Positions 16,821 to 26,503 of a DNA stretch of 48,160 nucleotides are shown here, piece by piece. Origin of the DNA: Comamonadaceae bacterium (GTDB lineage: Bacteria; Pseudomonadota; Gammaproteobacteria; Burkholderiales; Burkholderiaceae_C); the NCBI GenBank assembly GCA_013823485.1, contig PNMF01000008.1, positions 1 to 48,160 on the forward strand, written 5' to 3'. The notes under the pieces were generated by a model. The model did no database searches, was not told the origin of the DNA, and saw only the letters and a list, made by a program, of their open reading frames with translations. Made by a program: the position numbers and the translations under genes. The number at the start of each line of letters is the position of its first letter. Position 1 is the stretch's first letter.

Positions 16821-19148
16821 TCAATGCTTCTGCTGACCCTGCAGCCGGGCAAACGCGCTGGCCATGGCCGACGGTGCGGCCGACTCCTGCCGCCCTGAGC
16901 CCCGCTGCGCACGGGCCGGCTCGAAACGGTTGTCGCGCGGGGCGCTGTCGCGCCGGCCGGTGGGGGCGTCGAGTTTCATGGTCAGGCCGATGCGCTTGCG
17001 GGGCACATCCACTTCCACCACCTTGACCTTGACGATGTCGCCGGTCTTGACCACTTCCCGGGCGTCGTTGACGAACTTGTGACTGAGCTGGCTCACATGG
17101 ACCAGACCGTCCTGGTGCACACCCAGATCGATGAAGGCACCGAACTGGGCGACGTTGCTCACCGTGCCTTCCAGCACCATGCCTTCGCGCAGGTCGGTGA
17201 TGTCTTCCACACCGTCGTTGAAGCGGGCCACCTGAAAGTCCGGCCGGGGGTCGCGACCGGGCTTCTCCAGCTCGGTCAGGATGTCGCGCACGGTGATCAG
17301 ACCCACCCCGCCCTGCGCGAACTGCTCGGGCTTGAGCGCCCGCAGCGCTTCGGGACGGCCCATGACCTGATCGATCGGCAGGCCGGTGCGTGTGACGATG
17401 GCCTGCACCACCGGGTAGGACTCGGGGTGCACCCCGGTCATGTCGAGCGGGTTTTCGCCACCGCGGATGCGCAGGAAGCCGGCACTCTGCTCGAAGGTCT
17501 TGGCACCCAGGCCGGCCACGTCCAGCAGTTGCTGGCGGCTGCGGAAAGCGCCGTTGGCATCGCGCCAGCGCACCACCGCCTTGGCCACCGCGCCCGACAG
17601 GCCGGACACCCGCGACAGCAGCGGCACGCTGGCGGTGTTGAGGTCCACCCCGACGCCGTTCACGCAGTCTTCCACCACCGCGTCCAGGGTGCGCGCCAGT
17701 TCGCTCTGGTTGACATCGTGCTGGTACTGCCCGACGCCGATGCTCTTGGGATCGATCTTGACCAGCTCGGCCAGCGGGTCCTGCAGGCGGCGGGCGATGC
17801 TGGCGGCGCCGCGCAGGCTGACGTCCACGTCCGGCATCTCCTGGCTGGCGAATTCGCTGGCCGAGTACACCGAAGCGCCCGCCTCGCTCACCACCACCTT
17901 CAGGATGCCCGGGTGGCGCTTGATCAGGTCGGCCGCCAGCTTGTCGGTCTCGCGGCTGGCGGTGCCGTTGCCGATGGCGATCAGCTGAACGCCGTGTTTC
18001 TGGCAGAGCTGGCCCAGCACATGCAGCGAACCATCCCAGTCGCGGCGAGGCTCGTGCGGGTAGACGGTGGCGGTGTCGACCAGCTTGCCGGTCGCGTCCA
18101 CCACCGCCACCTTCACGCCGGTCCGGATGCCGGGGTCCAGGCCCATCACCACCTTGGGACCAGCCGGTGCGGCCAGCAGCAGGTCGCGCAGGTTGTCGGC
18201 GAACACCTTGATGGCCACCGCCTCGGCGTTCTCGCGCAGACGGGTGAACAGGTCGCGCTCGCTCGACAGGCTGAGCTTGACCCGCCAGGTCCAGGCCACG
18301 CATTTGCGCAGCAGGTCGTCGGCCGCCCTGCCCTGGTGGCGCCAGCCCAGGTGCAGTGCGATGCGCCCTTCGGCCAGGCTGGGCACGCCGGGCTCCACCG
18401 CGCCGGGCAGCACCAGCTTGGCGTCCAGCAATTCCAGCTGCCGCCCCCGGAACACCGCCAGCGCCCGGTGCGAAGGCACCCGGCCGATCGGTTCGCTGTA
18501 GTCGAAGTAGTCGCGGAACTTGGCCACGTCGGGCTGGTTCTCGTCCTTGCCGGCCACCAGCTTGCTGGTGAACAGGCCTTCCTGCCACAGCCACTCCCGC
18601 AGGTTCTGGACCAGCGCGGCGTCTTCGGCCCAGCGCTCGCTCAGGATGTCGCGCACACCGTCCAGCACGGCGGCCACGGTGGTGAAGTCGGAGCCGTCCT
18701 CACCCTTTTCGCTCTTCACATAGGGCGCTGCGGCGGATGCGGGGTCCAGCGCGGGATCGGCCCACAGCGCATCGGCCAGCGGTTCGATGCCGGACTCGCG
18801 CGCGATCATGCCCTTGGTGCGGCGGCGCGGCTTGTAGGGCAGGTACAGGTCTTCGAGTTCCTGTTTGGTGGCGGCGGCCTCGATGGCCGACTGCAGTTCG
18901 GGCGTGAGCTTGCCCTGCTCCTGGATGCTGCGCAGGATGCTGTCGCGCCGCTCGGTCAGCTCGCGCAGATAACCGAGCCGGTAGGCCAGTTCGCGCAGCT
19001 GGATGTCGTCGAGTCCGCCGGTGGCCTCCTTGCGGTAACGGGCGATGAAGGGCACGGTGGCACCCCCGTCCAGCAGATCGATGGCAGCCTGCACCTGGTG
19101 GGGCTGTACGCGGATTTCCTGCGCGATCTGCGCGACGATGTTCTGCAT
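16821..19148 (-). CDS. tex: Tex-family RNA-binding transcription accessory protein
   Basis: 775 aa from the ATG at 19148 (MQNIVAQIAQEIRV), standard Tex length. In order: Tex N-terminal helical domain (ATVPFIARYRKEATGGLDD), YqgF-like RNase H fold (VMGLDPGIRTGVKVAVVD, about 320-440), helix-hairpin-helix segments (GVGVDLNTASVPLLSRVSGL), and an S1 RNA-binding domain at about 640-715 (GTVSNVAQFGAFIDLGVHQD). A basic Arg-rich tail follows. Tex binds RNA and the transcription complex. Confidence 0.96.
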   Translation of the reverse strand: MQNIVAQIAQEIRVQPHQVQAAIDLLDGGATVPFIARYRKEATGGLDDIQLRELAYRLGYLRELTERRDSILRSIQEQGKLTPELQSAIEAAATKQELEDLYLPYKPRRRTKGMIARESGIEPLADALWADPALDPASAAAPYVKSEKGEDGSDFTTVAAVLDGVRDILSERWAEDAALVQNLREWLWQEGLFTSKLVAGKDENQPDVAKFRDYFDYSEPIGRVPSHRALAVFRGRQLELLDAKLVLPGAVEPGVPSLAEGRIALHLGWRHQGRAADDLLRKCVAWTWRVKLSLSSERDLFTRLRENAEAVAIKVFADNLRDLLLAAPAGPKVVMGLDPGIRTGVKVAVVDATGKLVDTATVYPHEPRRDWDGSLHVLGQLCQKHGVQLIAIGNGTASRETDKLAADLIKRHPGILKVVVSEAGASVYSASEFASQEMPDVDVSLRGAASIARRLQDPLAELVKIDPKSIGVGQYQHDVNQSELARTLDAVVEDCVNGVGVDLNTASVPLLSRVSGLSGAVAKAVVRWRDANGAFRSRQQLLDVAGLGAKTFEQSAGFLRIRGGENPLDMTGVHPESYPVVQAIVTRTGLPIDQVMGRPEALRALKPEQFAQGGVGLITVRDILTELEKPGRDPRPDFQVARFNDGVEDITDLREGMVLEGTVSNVAQFGAFIDLGVHQDGLVHVSQLSHKFVNDAREVVKTGDIVKVKVVEVDVPRKRIGLTMKLDAPTGRRDSAPRDNRFEPARAQRGSGRQESAAPSAMASAFARLQGQQKH

Positions 19149-19249
19149 GCTCGGTGTTCCGGTCGCGCGGGCAGCGGCCCGCAAAAAACCGCGCAGTTTG
19201 CCACACGGGCGATCGGCTCAAGGCACCTGCCGGGTCGCCCGCAGCCGGT

Positions 19250-20533
19250 TCAGACCGAGGCGTAGCCCAGCCGCTCCGGCTGGGCCGGCTCGTGCGGACG
19301 TTCGGGTCCCGGAATACGGAGATGGATCGTGGTGCCCAGGGTCGGCTGGCTGCGGATGTCGAGCTTCAACCCGGCCTCTTCGGCCCGCCGGCGCATGCCC
19401 ACCAGCCCCTTGCCGACACGCCCACGCTCATCCGACGCCAGCGGCAGGCCGCGCCCGTCGTCCTGCACCACCAGCTCGACCTCGTGGGCATCTGGCAGGT
19501 AGCGGCAGACCACCGTCATGGTGGCGGCGTCCGAGTGGCGCAGCACGTTGGCCACCGCCTCCTGGGCGATGCGCAGGCTGTGCGTCACACGCAATGGCGG
19601 CAGCCGGTGGGTGGTCGGGTGGTCTTCCATCTGCCAGTACAGCTCCACCCCCAGCCGGTTCAGGCTGGGCTGGATGCGGTAGCGCAGCATGGCCAGACCG
19701 TCGAGCAGGCTCGGGGTTTCCTGCTGCAGGCTGTCGACGGTGATCTTGAGATCCAGCAGGCACTGCTCCAGTGCCAGCGCCAGTGTCTTCTGATCCGGCT
19801 GGCGCAGGTCCAGCGAGGACAGGATGGCCACCAGCTGCGAACCCACGCCGTCGTGCACGTCCTGTGCAATGCGCTGGCGTTGCAGCTCACCCAGCCCGCT
19901 GCGGTGCAGGGCCACGTCTTGCCGGACCTGGGCCGACACCAGTGACCACAGGCCGACCAGCGCCGCCGGGTAGATGAACATGCCGGCAATCGCCACGCGC
20001 GACGTCGGGTGGTGCCACACATCGGCCAGCAGGCCGTAGACCAGCAGCACCACCGACAGCAGCAGGATGCCCATGGTCCGCTGCTCGCGGCGCCGCGCCC
20101 AGTGCTGCGCCAGCACGGCCAGCACACCGCCGACCACGATCCAGTTGGTGGCCTCCCACAGGTCGAACCAGTAAGGCATTCCGCTCACCGTCCAGGCCAG
20201 CAGGATCCCCCCGCCACCCAGCAGCTGGAAGATCCAGACCGACCAGGGCAGGTTTCCGTTCACGCGCGCTCCACTGAGCGCGAGCCCGCAGGCCGCCGAG
20301 ACGCAGAGCTGGAAACCCATGTGTTCCACGAACTCGTCGACCGGTCCCGGTGGCTGTGGCGCAAAACGCGGCTGCCACACCAGAAACACCATCCAGGCCA
20401 GCAGGCCCAGTGCCATGACCAGGTCCAGGCCGCGCTGCTCGCGCTGGCGCCCGGCCACCGCCAGCACCGACACGGTCAGGAAGATGGCGACCAGGCCGGC
20501 CAGAGGTCCGAACTGATGGGCGACCGGGTCCAT
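19250..20533 (-). CDS. NarL-type sensor histidine kinase (copy 1)
   Basis: 427 aa. Five to seven N-terminal membrane helices (residues 8-200) replace any large sensor domain. Next comes the HisKA_3 dimerisation helix IAQDVHDGVGSQLVAILSSLD with the phospho-His at 227, and an HATPase (NVLRHSDAATMTVV, QDDGRGLP, GKGLVGMRRRAEEAG). It lies 19 bp downstream of its response-regulator gene. Both genes are paralogues of the 32990-35157 cassette on the other side of the secretion operon. The stimulus is unknown and is probably sensed within the membrane. Confidence 0.92.
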   Translation of the reverse strand: MDPVAHQFGPLAGLVAIFLTVSVLAVAGRQREQRGLDLVMALGLLAWMVFLVWQPRFAPQPPGPVDEFVEHMGFQLCVSAACGLALSGARVNGNLPWSVWIFQLLGGGGILLAWTVSGMPYWFDLWEATNWIVVGGVLAVLAQHWARRREQRTMGILLLSVVLLVYGLLADVWHHPTSRVAIAGMFIYPAALVGLWSLVSAQVRQDVALHRSGLGELQRQRIAQDVHDGVGSQLVAILSSLDLRQPDQKTLALALEQCLLDLKITVDSLQQETPSLLDGLAMLRYRIQPSLNRLGVELYWQMEDHPTTHRLPPLRVTHSLRIAQEAVANVLRHSDAATMTVVCRYLPDAHEVELVVQDDGRGLPLASDERGRVGKGLVGMRRRAEEAGLKLDIRSQPTLGTTIHLRIPGPERPHEPAQPERLGYASV

Positions 20534-20552
20534 GGGATGGGGGAAGCCGGGG

Positions 20553-21368
20553 TCAGATGATGCGCTGCTGGGCCGCCATCGACACGGCCTGCGCCCGCGA
20601 CTTCACCTGCAGCTTGCGGTAGATGTTGCGGATGTGGGTGTTGACCGTCTGCACGCTGAGGGTGAGCTTCTGCGCGATTTCCGGGCTGGTGTGACCCAAC
20701 GCGACCAGCCGCAGCACCTCGCACTCCCGCTCGGACAGCGTGCCCGCCGTGCCCTGGGACTGCGCCGCAGCGGGAGCAGAGAGACCACGGGCCGGCATGC
20801 CCGCGCCGCCCACCGGGGCCTCGAACTTCTGCAGCAGCCGACGCGCCAGGTTCGGCGTGATGGACGCACCGCCGTTGCAGACCTGCAGCACCGCCTGGGC
20901 GAAGCTGCCGAACCAGGAGTTCTTGACCAGGTAGCCGGTGGCGCCGAGTTCGAAGGCGCGGATCGCGCGCTGCTCGTCGTCCATGATCGAGACCACGATG
21001 GCCTCGGCATGGTTGCGCACGCGCTTCATGTGTTCGATCAGCTCGAAGCCGGAGCCGTCACCCAGGTTCAGGTCGACGATCATCACGTCGAACTCGGTGT
21101 TGGAGATCAGCCGCTTGCCGCTGCGGGCGCAGTCGGCCTGCCCCACCAGATCGATGCGCATGTCCGACACCAGCTCGCCGGCGATCACGCAGCGGATGTG
21201 CGGGTCGTCATCGATCAGGATGACCCGCACCAGGCGGCCCGGCTCGGTGGTGAGGAAGTCCGGCCACATCGACGCGTGCGAGTGGCGTGTTTCGGTGCTG
21301 GGGCTGGACTCGGTGGTCAGCCCGAAAAGGTTGTTGATGGTGTCGCGGACTGGCGTGGCGCTTTTCAC
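20553..21368 (-). CDS. NarL/LuxR-type response regulator (copy 1)
   Basis: 271 aa starting at a GTG (21368) chosen for its strong GGAGGGAG ribosome-binding site. The receiver domain has LIDDDP at 52-56 and phospho-acceptor Asp99 in VMIVDLNLGDGSG. The C-terminal GerE-type HTH (LSERECEVLRLVALGHTSPE...VNTHIRNIYRKL) is at about 200-262. A non-conserved N-terminal extension of about 45 residues precedes the receiver domain. It is the first gene of the cassette, with an inverted repeat at 21388-21411 in its leader. It pairs with the kinase at 19250. Confidence 0.92.
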   Translation of the reverse strand: MKSATPVRDTINNLFGLTTESSPSTETRHSHASMWPDFLTTEPGRLVRVILIDDDPHIRCVIAGELVSDMRIDLVGQADCARSGKRLISNTEFDVMIVDLNLGDGSGFELIEHMKRVRNHAEAIVVSIMDDEQRAIRAFELGATGYLVKNSWFGSFAQAVLQVCNGGASITPNLARRLLQKFEAPVGGAGMPARGLSAPAAAQSQGTAGTLSERECEVLRLVALGHTSPEIAQKLTLSVQTVNTHIRNIYRKLQVKSRAQAVSMAAQQRII

Positions 21369-21387
21369 TGGATCTCCCTCCGAACAA

Positions 21388-21411
21388 GCCTGCACGGACA
21401 TACGTGCAGGC
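21388..21411. promoter_or_regulatory. Perfect inverted repeat in the leader of response regulator 1
   Basis: Arms GCCTGCACG / CGTGCAGGC separated by GACATA, 20 bp upstream of the GTG start. It could be a regulator-binding site or an mRNA hairpin close to the ribosome-binding site. The rest of the 21412-21546 gap is AT-rich and holds a NarL-like heptamer (TACCCCT at 21457-21463), but no gene. Confidence 0.4.
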
Positions 21412-21546
21412 TGGCGGACGTCCGGATCAGGCCTTAAATGAACCTGAAATGAACGGTACCCCTAACGGTATCGTGAAGTGTCTGAAAATGCCAGCTTCTG
21501 TAACAAGATATGACGCAAACCCCATACTGAAGTCATCAATCAGCGG

Positions 21547-21573
21547 AAAACCGCACGCATTCGGGGCGGTTTT
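21547..21573 (-). terminator. Probable terminator of the type I secretion operon
   Basis: AAAACCGC and GCGGTTTT form an 8-bp stem with an 11-nt loop 14 bp beyond the TolC-family stop, with a four-T end in either direction. It separates the secretion operon from response regulator 1 downstream. Confidence 0.55.
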
Positions 21574-21586
21574 GCGCTGGAAAGTA

Positions 21587-22969
21587 TTACTGCCCCGCGT
21601 TGAACTCCCGGGCCACCGATTGCAGGTCGGCTTCCTGCAGCGTGCCGGCAATGCTGCGCAGCCGCAGACCGGCCAGCAACTGCTGGTTGCGGGCGTCGAT
21701 CAGGTCGCGCTCGGCCTGTGCCAGCCGCTCCTGGGCCTCCAGCACATCGATGTTGGTGCGCTCGCCGCCCACCACGCTCTTGCGGGTGGCCTCGATCAGC
21801 ACCGAGCTGCTCTCCACCGCCGACTGCAGGGCGGCAATGCGGCTGGTGCTGTTGCGTTGCAGGGTGTGCTGGCGGTGCAGTTCGACCATCAGCTCGCCGG
21901 TGCGGGCCTCCAGATCGGCTTCCGCCTTGCTGAGCTGGGCGGCGGCCTGGCGCGCCTGGGCCGAGACCGAGCCACCGGCATAGATCGGCACCGTCAGCTC
22001 CAGACCCACGCTGCGGTTGCGGGTGGTCTGCTGGAAGGTGGCGGTGGTGTCGGACTGGGTCCGGCCGGTCGACATGACCAGATCGAGCTTGGGGTGGTGC
22101 CCGCCCTCGACCCGGCGCAGCTCCTGGCGTGCGACTTCAACCGCCTTGCGCAGGCTCTCGATCTCTCCGTTCGATTGGGTGGCGCGGTTGCGCCAGACGT
22201 CCAGCGCATCGGTGTCGGCATCGATGGCCCGACCGGCCACCTTCAGCCGGCCCACCCGCTGGACCGGCATGCCGATGATGGCCTCCAGCGCGGTGCGGGC
22301 GTTCTGGTCGGCATCGGTGGCCTCGATCAGACGGGCCTGGACCAGCGCCCGCTTGGAGCCGGTTTCCAGCACGTCGGTGCGGGTGCCCTCCCCCTTCGTG
22401 AAACGTTGTTCGTTGGCGCGCAGCTGCTCGTCCAGCGCCTTGAGCTGCGCCTGCACCAGCTCGACCTGCTCCTGGGCCACCACCGCCTTGGCATAGGCCT
22501 CGAACACCCGGACGATCAGCTGCTGTTCCCGCGAGCGGAAGGCAGCGTCGCTGGCCGCGGTGCGGGCTTCACCCTGCGCCTTGGAGGCCCAGGCGTCGCG
22601 GCTGTAGAGGGGCTGGCGCAACTGCAGGCTGGTGCTGCTGCTGCTGAACTGGCCGCGGTCCTCGGTGTTGCCGCCGGCTGCCGTGACCTTGGCGTTGTTG
22701 CGGTTGTTCGTGCTGACCGCATTGATCACCGGCAGCACACGCGCCCGGCCGATGGCCTCGAACTCGCGCCCGGCATCGCGCTCGGCCACGGCGCCCTTGT
22801 AGGCCGGATCGTTCTTGCGGGCGGCTTCGTAGGCCTGCATCAGGTCCAGCGCCGGCCCGGCGGCGCGCGCGGCGCCGGTCATGAACAGGGCCAGCGCAAG
22901 GGTCAGACCCACCGTGAGTGCCGGCACTGCCATGCCCTGCACCTTCTTGTTCCATCCACCCTTGCGCAT
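21587..22969 (-). CDS. TolC-family outer-membrane channel of the type I secretion system
   Basis: 460 aa from the ATG at 22969, preceded by GGAGG. It has a Sec signal (hydrophobic core TVGLTLALALFM, cleavage near ARA|AG). Two OEP repeats rich in heptad-like helices follow, starting with ALDLMQAYEAARKNDPAYKGA and, in the second half, SLRKAVEVARQELRRVEG, matching the alpha-barrel/beta-barrel TolC fold. It is the last gene of the operon rtx-abc-hlyD-tolC, and is therefore probably dedicated to exporting the RTX peroxidase. Confidence 0.93.
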   Translation of the reverse strand: MRKGGWNKKVQGMAVPALTVGLTLALALFMTGAARAAGPALDLMQAYEAARKNDPAYKGAVAERDAGREFEAIGRARVLPVINAVSTNNRNNAKVTAAGGNTEDRGQFSSSSTSLQLRQPLYSRDAWASKAQGEARTAASDAAFRSREQQLIVRVFEAYAKAVVAQEQVELVQAQLKALDEQLRANEQRFTKGEGTRTDVLETGSKRALVQARLIEATDADQNARTALEAIIGMPVQRVGRLKVAGRAIDADTDALDVWRNRATQSNGEIESLRKAVEVARQELRRVEGGHHPKLDLVMSTGRTQSDTTATFQQTTRNRSVGLELTVPIYAGGSVSAQARQAAAQLSKAEADLEARTGELMVELHRQHTLQRNSTSRIAALQSAVESSSVLIEATRKSVVGGERTNIDVLEAQERLAQAERDLIDARNQQLLAGLRLRSIAGTLQEADLQSVAREFNAGQ

Positions 22970-23025
22970 GCCGCCTCCCTCGCTTTTCTGCCAGTCTGTT
23001 GCTTTGAAATCGAACGCGATCGCGG

Positions 23026-24372
23026 TCATTCTTCGGTCAGCGCCATCTTGAAGTTGTCCTTGATCGGACGCAGCAGGTAGTTGGCCAGGGTGCGTTCGCC
23101 GGTCTTGACGAACAGCTCCACCGGCATGCCGGGACGCACCGGCAGCCTGGCCAGCTCGGCACGGCCTTCCGGCGTCACCTCGCCGCGCATGCGGTAGTAC
23201 GGGGCACCGGTCTTCTCGTCGATCAGCTTGTCGGCCGACACCTGGGTCACCACGCCGGGAATGCGCGGGGTGGTGTTCTGGTTGAAGGCCGAGAAGATCA
23301 GCTCCACCGGCAGGCCGGGCTGCACCGAGTCCACTAGGTGCACCGGCACCTGGCCTTCGACGATCAGCGGCTCATTGGCCGGCACCACGTCCATCATGCG
23401 GAAGCCGGGCGACACCACACCGCCCTCGGTGAAGATGCTGATGTCGGCCACGATGCCGTCCACCGGGGCCTTGACCACCGCGTTGGCCAGCTCGTAATCC
23501 AGGCCTTGCAGCTGGTTGCGCAGGGCCTCGGCTTCTTTCTGCACTTCGGCCAGCTGGGTGCGGACTTCCATCTGGAATTCCTGGCTGCGCTGCAGGCGGC
23601 GCAGCTTGAGCTCGCTCATCTGGCGCTGGCCGCGGGCGATGTTGCCCAGGTCTTCGGACATCGACGAGGCCAGCTGCGCATAGGTGCGCTCCAGGTCCAG
23701 CAGGCGGTTGCGCGGGACAAAACCGTCGCGGGCCAGTTCGCGCATGCCGTCGAGCTGTTCCTTCATGAACTTGAGCTGTTCCTGCTTGCCGGCGCGTGCT
23801 TCGGTCAGGCCCTGGTTGTAGGCCTCGATGCCGGCGATCTGCTCGTCCAGAGCGGCCAGCTCGGCCTGCAGAGAGAAGCGGCGCGAGGCGAACAGCTGTT
23901 GCTGGACCGACATGGTGGCGGCCACGCGGTTGTCGCCCTTGGCGGCTTCGACATCGGCCGGGAAGGCGATGGACGACTTGTTGTCGCGCTCGGCCAGCAG
24001 CCGGGCCTCGGTGCTGCGGGCGGTGTGGTACTGCACCCGGATCACGGCGGCGTTGGCGCCGGCCTGCACGGCGTTCATGCGGACCAGCGGCTGACCGGCC
24101 TTCACCTCGTCACCGTCGCGCACCAGGATCGCTTCGACCGTGCCGCCGGTGAGGTGCTGCACCGCCTTCTTGTTGCCCGCCACCGTGACCGAGCCGGTCA
24201 CCGGCACGCCCTTGTCCAGCGGCGCCATGATGGCCCACAGCATGAAGCTGCCCAGGCCGGCCAGCACGATCCACCAGCCCAGCCGGGTGTGCTTGACCGA
24301 GTCGGTCTTCAGGGGCATGTAGTCGGACACGTCGAGGTCGACGTTGTAGACGGATTTCGGATTGGTGGTCAT
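23026..24372 (-). CDS. HlyD-family periplasmic adaptor of the type I secretion system
   Basis: 448 aa. A cytoplasmic N-terminus of about 30 residues, one membrane helix (32-50), a lipoyl-like half motif (VEAILVRDGDEVKAGQPLVRM), long coiled coils (about 100-290), the second lipoyl half (VKAPVDGIVADISIFTEGGVV) and a beta domain (RMRGEVTPEGRAEL, PGMPVELFVKTGERT). It bridges the ABC exporter and the TolC channel. Its start region GGAGTCCGCCATG is shared with the RTX gene. It lies 38 bp after the exporter gene. Confidence 0.94.
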   Translation of the reverse strand: MTTNPKSVYNVDLDVSDYMPLKTDSVKHTRLGWWIVLAGLGSFMLWAIMAPLDKGVPVTGSVTVAGNKKAVQHLTGGTVEAILVRDGDEVKAGQPLVRMNAVQAGANAAVIRVQYHTARSTEARLLAERDNKSSIAFPADVEAAKGDNRVAATMSVQQQLFASRRFSLQAELAALDEQIAGIEAYNQGLTEARAGKQEQLKFMKEQLDGMRELARDGFVPRNRLLDLERTYAQLASSMSEDLGNIARGQRQMSELKLRRLQRSQEFQMEVRTQLAEVQKEAEALRNQLQGLDYELANAVVKAPVDGIVADISIFTEGGVVSPGFRMMDVVPANEPLIVEGQVPVHLVDSVQPGLPVELIFSAFNQNTTPRIPGVVTQVSADKLIDEKTGAPYYRMRGEVTPEGRAELARLPVRPGMPVELFVKTGERTLANYLLRPIKDNFKMALTEE

Positions 24373-24410
24373 GGCGGACTCCGTGGATCAGGCGTTGTTT
24401 CGTGAGGGGA

Positions 24411-26417
24411 TCAGGCGGCGGCCGATTCGGTCGGCTCTGGGGATGTCTTGGCTTCGGCAGCAGCCGCCGGCACCTTCCTGGCGCGGGGCTTGCGTGGTTT
24501 GGCAGCAGCTTCAGGCTGGTCGGACACGCTGGTTTCAGCGGCGGTGCGGGGCTTGCGAACGCGGGCCGGTTTGGCGGGCGGCTCCACGGCTGCAGTGGCG
24601 GGGGCAACGGCAGCCGCAGCAGGAGCCGTCTGAGGTGCTTGCGCAGCCTGCGGTGCTTGCGGGGCTTGTGCCCTGGCCAGCTGCGGCTGGGCCGCCTTGG
24701 CCAGTTCGGCCAGCACAGTACCGGTCGGGCCGAAGGCCTGTAACGTGCCCTGGCGCAGCAGCAGCAGGCGGGTGGTGACCTGCAGGATGCTGGTGCGGTG
24801 CGACACCACCACGATGGTGCGGCCGCGCTGGCGCAGTTGCTGGATGGCGGCCAGCAGGGCCTGCTCGCCGCTGTCGTCCAGGTTGGAGTTGGGCTCGTCC
24901 AGCACGATCAGCGACGGGTCGTCATAGAGCGCGCGGGCCAGGCCGATGCGCTGCTTCTGGCCGCCGGACAGGCCGGCACCGCCGTCGCCCAGCACCGTGT
25001 CGTAGCCCTGCGGGAAGTGCAGGATCATGTCGTGCACACCGGCCAGTTTGGCCGCGGTGATGACCTTGTCGGCATCGACCATGCCGAAGCGGGCGATGTT
25101 CTCGCTCACCGTGCCGGCGAACAGCTCGATGTCCTGCGGCAGGTAGCCCAGGTGGGGACCGAGCTCATCCTTGTTCCACTGGTAAACGTCGGAGCCGTCC
25201 AGCCGCACCTTGCCGGCTGTGGCGGGCCACACGCCCACCAGCAGCCGGGCCAGGGTGGACTTGCCGGAACCGCTGGGGCCGATGACGCCCAGCACCTCGC
25301 CGGCCGGCAGCTGCAGGTTCACATTGCGCAGGGCCGGCAGCGCCGAGCCCGGGGGCATGGCAGTGACCGATTCCAGCGCAAGCTGGCCGTTCGGTCGGGG
25401 CAGCGCCATGCCGCGCACCCGCGGCGGGTTGTTGGTCAGCAGCTCGGCCAGGCGGCGGTAGGCGCTCTGGGTGGCCGACCAGCCCTTCCAGATGTTGATG
25501 AGCTGGTCCACCGGGGCCAGTGCGCGCCCCATGAGGATGGAGCCCACGATCATCATCCCCGGGGTGATGCGGCCTTCCAGGGCCAGCAGTGCACCCAGAC
25601 CCAGGATGAGCGACTGCAGCGTGATGCGGGCGAACTTGCTGAGGGCCGACACCATGCCCGACTTCTCGCTCGCCTCGCCCTGCAGCTTCAGGAAGCGGCG
25701 GTGCATGCGGTGCCAGCGGGTCATCAGGTTGGGCAGCATGCCCATGGCCTCGATCACCTCGGCGTTGCGCAGGTTGTTGGTGGCCAGGTTGCCCGAGGAC
25801 ACCGACAAGGCGTTGGCCTCGCCCAGCGGCTTGCGCGACACCACCTCGTTGGCCCAGGCCAGCGCAATCAGGACGGCCGTGCCGGCCACGGCGAAGGCGC
25901 CCAGCACCCAGTCGAACATGAAGATGACCGCCAGGTACACCGGGAACCAGGGCGCGTCGAAAAAGGCAAACAGGCCGTTGCCGGTGATGAACTGACGCAC
26001 CGTGGTCAGGTCATTCAGGGCCTGACCGGCGTTGCCGCCGGCGCGTTTGAGGTTCTGCTCGAACGAAGCGGTGTAGACCCGCTGGTTCAGCTTGAGGTCC
26101 AGCTGGGCGCCGACCCGGATCATCAGGAAGCTGCGGATCAGCTCCAGCCCGTGCATCAGGATGAAGGCGCCCACCACCATCAGCGTGAGCATCAGCAGCG
26201 TGGTCTGGTTGCCGCTGGCCAGCACCCGGTCATAGACCTGGAGCATGTACAGCGACGGCACCAGCATCATCAGGTTGATGATGGCGCTGAAGATGCCGAC
26301 ATTGCGGAAGGCCTGCCGGAACCCGCGCAGCGTCTGGCCGATTTCGTCATTGGGCAGGCGGAATGCGGACCATCGGCTGTCGGTCGACCGGTTGCTCTGG
26401 GGCTGGGTGGAGGGCAT
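24411..26417 (-). CDS. Type I secretion ABC transporter/permease (PrtD/HlyB type)
   Basis: 668 aa from the ATG at 26417. It has an ABC transmembrane domain (about 35-320) and an ATPase domain: Walker [10 protein letters not shown] (Lys386), signature LSGGQKQR near 490, and Walker [14 protein letters not shown]. The short N-terminus has no C39 peptidase or C39-like domain, so it is of the PrtD/LapB-independent class used for RTX substrates. Unusually, the last 98 residues or so form an Ala/Pro/Lys-rich low-complexity tail with basic PRKPRARK patches. It lies between the RTX gene and hlyD; a strong hairpin at 26466-26492 precedes it. Confidence 0.94.
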   Translation of the reverse strand: MPSTQPQSNRSTDSRWSAFRLPNDEIGQTLRGFRQAFRNVGIFSAIINLMMLVPSLYMLQVYDRVLASGNQTTLLMLTLMVVGAFILMHGLELIRSFLMIRVGAQLDLKLNQRVYTASFEQNLKRAGGNAGQALNDLTTVRQFITGNGLFAFFDAPWFPVYLAVIFMFDWVLGAFAVAGTAVLIALAWANEVVSRKPLGEANALSVSSGNLATNNLRNAEVIEAMGMLPNLMTRWHRMHRRFLKLQGEASEKSGMVSALSKFARITLQSLILGLGALLALEGRITPGMMIVGSILMGRALAPVDQLINIWKGWSATQSAYRRLAELLTNNPPRVRGMALPRPNGQLALESVTAMPPGSALPALRNVNLQLPAGEVLGVIGPSGSGKSTLARLLVGVWPATAGKVRLDGSDVYQWNKDELGPHLGYLPQDIELFAGTVSENIARFGMVDADKVITAAKLAGVHDMILHFPQGYDTVLGDGGAGLSGGQKQRIGLARALYDDPSLIVLDEPNSNLDDSGEQALLAAIQQLRQRGRTIVVVSHRTSILQVTTRLLLLRQGTLQAFGPTGTVLAELAKAAQPQLARAQAPQAPQAAQAPQTAPAAAAVAPATAAVEPPAKPARVRKPRTAAETSVSDQPEAAAKPRKPRARKVPAAAAEAKTSPEPTESAAA

Positions 26418-26465
26418 GGCGATCCGCCTTGGAATGGAGTGGGAAGTACTGCGGTATTCGGGGTG

Positions 26466-26492
26466 ACCCCCCACCGAAATACGGTAGGGGGT
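26466..26492 (-). terminator. Strong hairpin between RTX gene and exporter genes (attenuator?)
   Basis: ACCCCCCACCG and CGGTAGGGGGT pair with one mismatch around the loop AAATA, 12 bp beyond the RTX stop. There is no T tract on the minus strand, so partial rather than full termination is likely. Such a site would allow far more RTX mRNA than exporter mRNA. Confidence 0.5.
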
Positions 26493-26503
26493 TCACTTAA
26501 GAA

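Noticed and set aside
19167-19182. GC-rich hairpin followed by six A residues, a possible terminator of the kinase gene at 19250
   Set aside because: On the transcribed (minus) strand the T run lies before, not after, the hairpin, so it cannot act as an intrinsic terminator there.
17079-19265. A 728-codon plus-strand frame opposite tex
   Set aside because: Antisense shadow of a conserved housekeeping gene; no recognisable domain.
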